Assembly (NCBI GenBank): GCA_002732675.1
Contig: NVRR01000150.1
Location: 1 to 7,492 of the forward strand
Direction: 5' to 3'
DNA length: 7,492 nt
Source of the DNA: Sneathiella sp.
GTDB lineage: Bacteria > Pseudomonadota > Alphaproteobacteria > Sneathiellales > Sneathiellaceae
The notes below the pieces were generated by a model, which was not told where the DNA came from, ran no database searches, and saw nothing but the letters and a program-made list of their open reading frames with translations. Positions 6,172-7,492 of the stretch are shown here, piece by piece. Made by a program: the position numbers and the translations under genes. Position 1 is the stretch's first letter, and each line of letters opens with the position of its first letter.

Positions 6172-7492
6172 ATGAATGACAGTTTTGATATTGGCAGTTT
6201 TGACAACGCCCCTGCCCCCGCTCCGGCCCCTGATTTTTCCTATCTTGACGGTCTGAATGAGGGGCAAAAGGCCGCGGTAAAAGCCCTCGACGGGCCGGTG
6301 TTGGTCCTCGCAGGTGCGGGCACCGGCAAGACCCGCGTGCTCATCACCCGCCTCGCCCATATCCTGAATATGCGCGATGTTCGTCCGTGGGAAATTCTCG
6401 CTGTTACCTTCACCAACAAAGCAGCGGCGGAGATGCAGGAACGCACGGCCAACCTTGTCGGGCCGAAAGCGATCGAGATTAAACTGGGCACTTTTCATGG
6501 TGTCGGCGTTTGGCTGTTGCGCCGCCACGCGGAGCTTGTCGGCCTTGGCAGCAACTTCACCATTTTGGACACTGACGACCAGTTGCGCCTGCTCAAACAT
6601 ATCCTGATCGAGGAAAAGGTCGATGTAAAAAAATGGCCGCCACGCGGACTGGCTGCCATTATTGATCGCTGGAAGGATAAGGGATTACGGCCCGATCAGG
6701 TCAAGAATATCGACACCAACGGCTTCGCCGGTGGTCACGCAGCCGATCTTTACAAACGGTATCAGGAACGGCTCGCCGCGCAGAATACCTGCGATTTTGG
6801 TGATTTACTGTTGCATGTCCTGACATTGTTCCAGAAAAATCCGGATATTCTCAAACTCTACCAGGACCGGTTTAAATATATCCTGGTCGATGAATATCAG
6901 GATACCAATGTGGCGCAATATCTGCTGCTGCGGCTGTTGGCGCAGACCCATAAAAATATCTGCTGTGTCGGCGATGATGATCAGTCGATCTATGGCTGGC
7001 GCGGGGCCGAGGTCCGCAATATCCTGAAATTCGAGGAAGACTTTCCGGACGCCAAGGTGATCCGGCTGGAACGCAACTATCGCTCAACTTCCCATATTCT
7101 GGGCGCGGCATCGGGCCTGATCGAGCGCAATGAAGGACGGCTTGGCAAAACCCTGTTTACCGAAGGCAATGACGGCGAGAAGGTTATTCTGAACGCTGTC
7201 TGGGACGGCGGCAACGAAGCCCGCTGGATCGGCGAGGAAATTGAAAACCTGCACCGCAAAGGCACCAGCCCGAAGGAAATGGCCATTCTGGTTCGCGCCA
7301 GCTTCCAATTCCGTGAGCTTGAACAATGCTTTTTGAGTATGGGCATCAAATACCGGGTGATCGGTGGCCTCCGGTTTTTTGAACGACGGGAAATCCGCGA
7401 TGTTCTCGCCTATTTACGGGTGATCAATCAGGCCGATGATGATCTGGCGTTCGAACGTATTTATAACCTGCCCAAGCGGGGCCTCGGCGCCA
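6172..7492 (+). CDS. uvrD: UvrD/PcrA-type DNA helicase, 3'-truncated by window
   Basis: The first 440 residues of a superfamily 1A 3'-5' DNA helicase, which unwinds DNA in nucleotide-excision and mismatch repair and strips proteins from DNA. Motifs in order: Q-motif LNEGQKAAV (28-36); Walker A AGAGTGKT (47-54) with Lys53; motif Ia AVTFTNKAAAEM (77-88); Ib beginning TFHGVGVWLLRR; motif II VDEYQD (239-244) with catalytic Glu241; motif III VGDDDQSIYGWRGA (266-279); motif IV ERNYRS (300-305). The VGDDDQSIYGWRGA form separates UvrD/PcrA/Rep from RecB and AddA. Full-length members have about 700-800 residues, so the C-terminal motifs V-VI and the tail lie beyond the window. The N-terminal ~25 residues include an Ala-Pro repeat (13-20) and are probably disordered. 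ATG 6172 is the only reasonable start; the frame is open further upstream but without another start codon. The choice of uvrD over pcrA or rep is by convention. Confidence 0.92.
   Translation, partial: MNDSFDIGSFDNAPAPAPAPDFSYLDGLNEGQKAAVKALDGPVLVLAGAGTGKTRVLITRLAHILNMRDVRPWEILAVTFTNKAAAEMQERTANLVGPKAIEIKLGTFHGVGVWLLRRHAELVGLGSNFTILDTDDQLRLLKHILIEEKVDVKKWPPRGLAAIIDRWKDKGLRPDQVKNIDTNGFAGGHAADLYKRYQERLAAQNTCDFGDLLLHVLTLFQKNPDILKLYQDRFKYILVDEYQDTNVAQYLLLRLLAQTHKNICCVGDDDQSIYGWRGAEVRNILKFEEDFPDAKVIRLERNYRSTSHILGAASGLIERNEGRLGKTLFTEGNDGEKVILNAVWDGGNEARWIGEEIENLHRKGTSPKEMAILVRASFQFRELEQCFLSMGIKYRVIGGLRFFERREIRDVLAYLRVINQADDDLAFERIYNLPKRGLGA

Overview
The window reads as ordinary chromosomal DNA from a moderately GC-rich Gram-negative bacterium. 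The UvrD-type helicase, the NnrU protein and the CBS-tailed ClC protein all look alphaproteobacterial, but that assignment is from memory of these families and no search was run. There is no sign of a transposon, prophage, CRISPR array, tRNA, rRNA or integration site.

Layout, left to right. (1) 1-1166, plus strand: the last ~390 residues of a PiT-type inorganic phosphate transporter; its start lies before the window. (2) 1236-1694, plus: a PaaI-type hotdog-fold thioesterase. (3) 1710-2402, minus: an NnrU-family membrane protein, convergent with the thioesterase across a 15-base AT-rich gap. (4) 2399-2449, minus: a possible 16-codon leader ORF joined to nnrU by an ATGA overlap. (5) 2520-2765, minus: a small unrecognised protein of 81 residues that may be winged-helix-like. 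(6) A 135-base divergent intergenic region with two inverted repeats. (7) 2901-3404 and 3404-4192, plus: xanthine phosphoribosyltransferase and a hydroxypyruvate isomerase-family protein, overlapping by one base (TAATG) and so almost certainly one operon. (8) 4325-6118, plus: a ClC-family chloride channel or transporter with two C-terminal CBS domains. (9) 6172-7492, plus: the first 440 residues of a UvrD/PcrA-type DNA helicase that runs off the window.

Most genes look like unrelated housekeeping or transport functions placed side by side. The one clear functional pairing is gpt-hyi. It could link xanthine salvage with the glyoxylate/hydroxypyruvate branch that handles carbon from purine breakdown, though this is inference. 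I see no clearly novel multi-gene system. The items most worth a second look are the 81-residue minus-strand protein with its possible leader ORF upstream of nnrU, the altered ion-coordinating residues of the ClC protein, the divergent-region inverted repeats, and the possibly leaderless start of the helicase.
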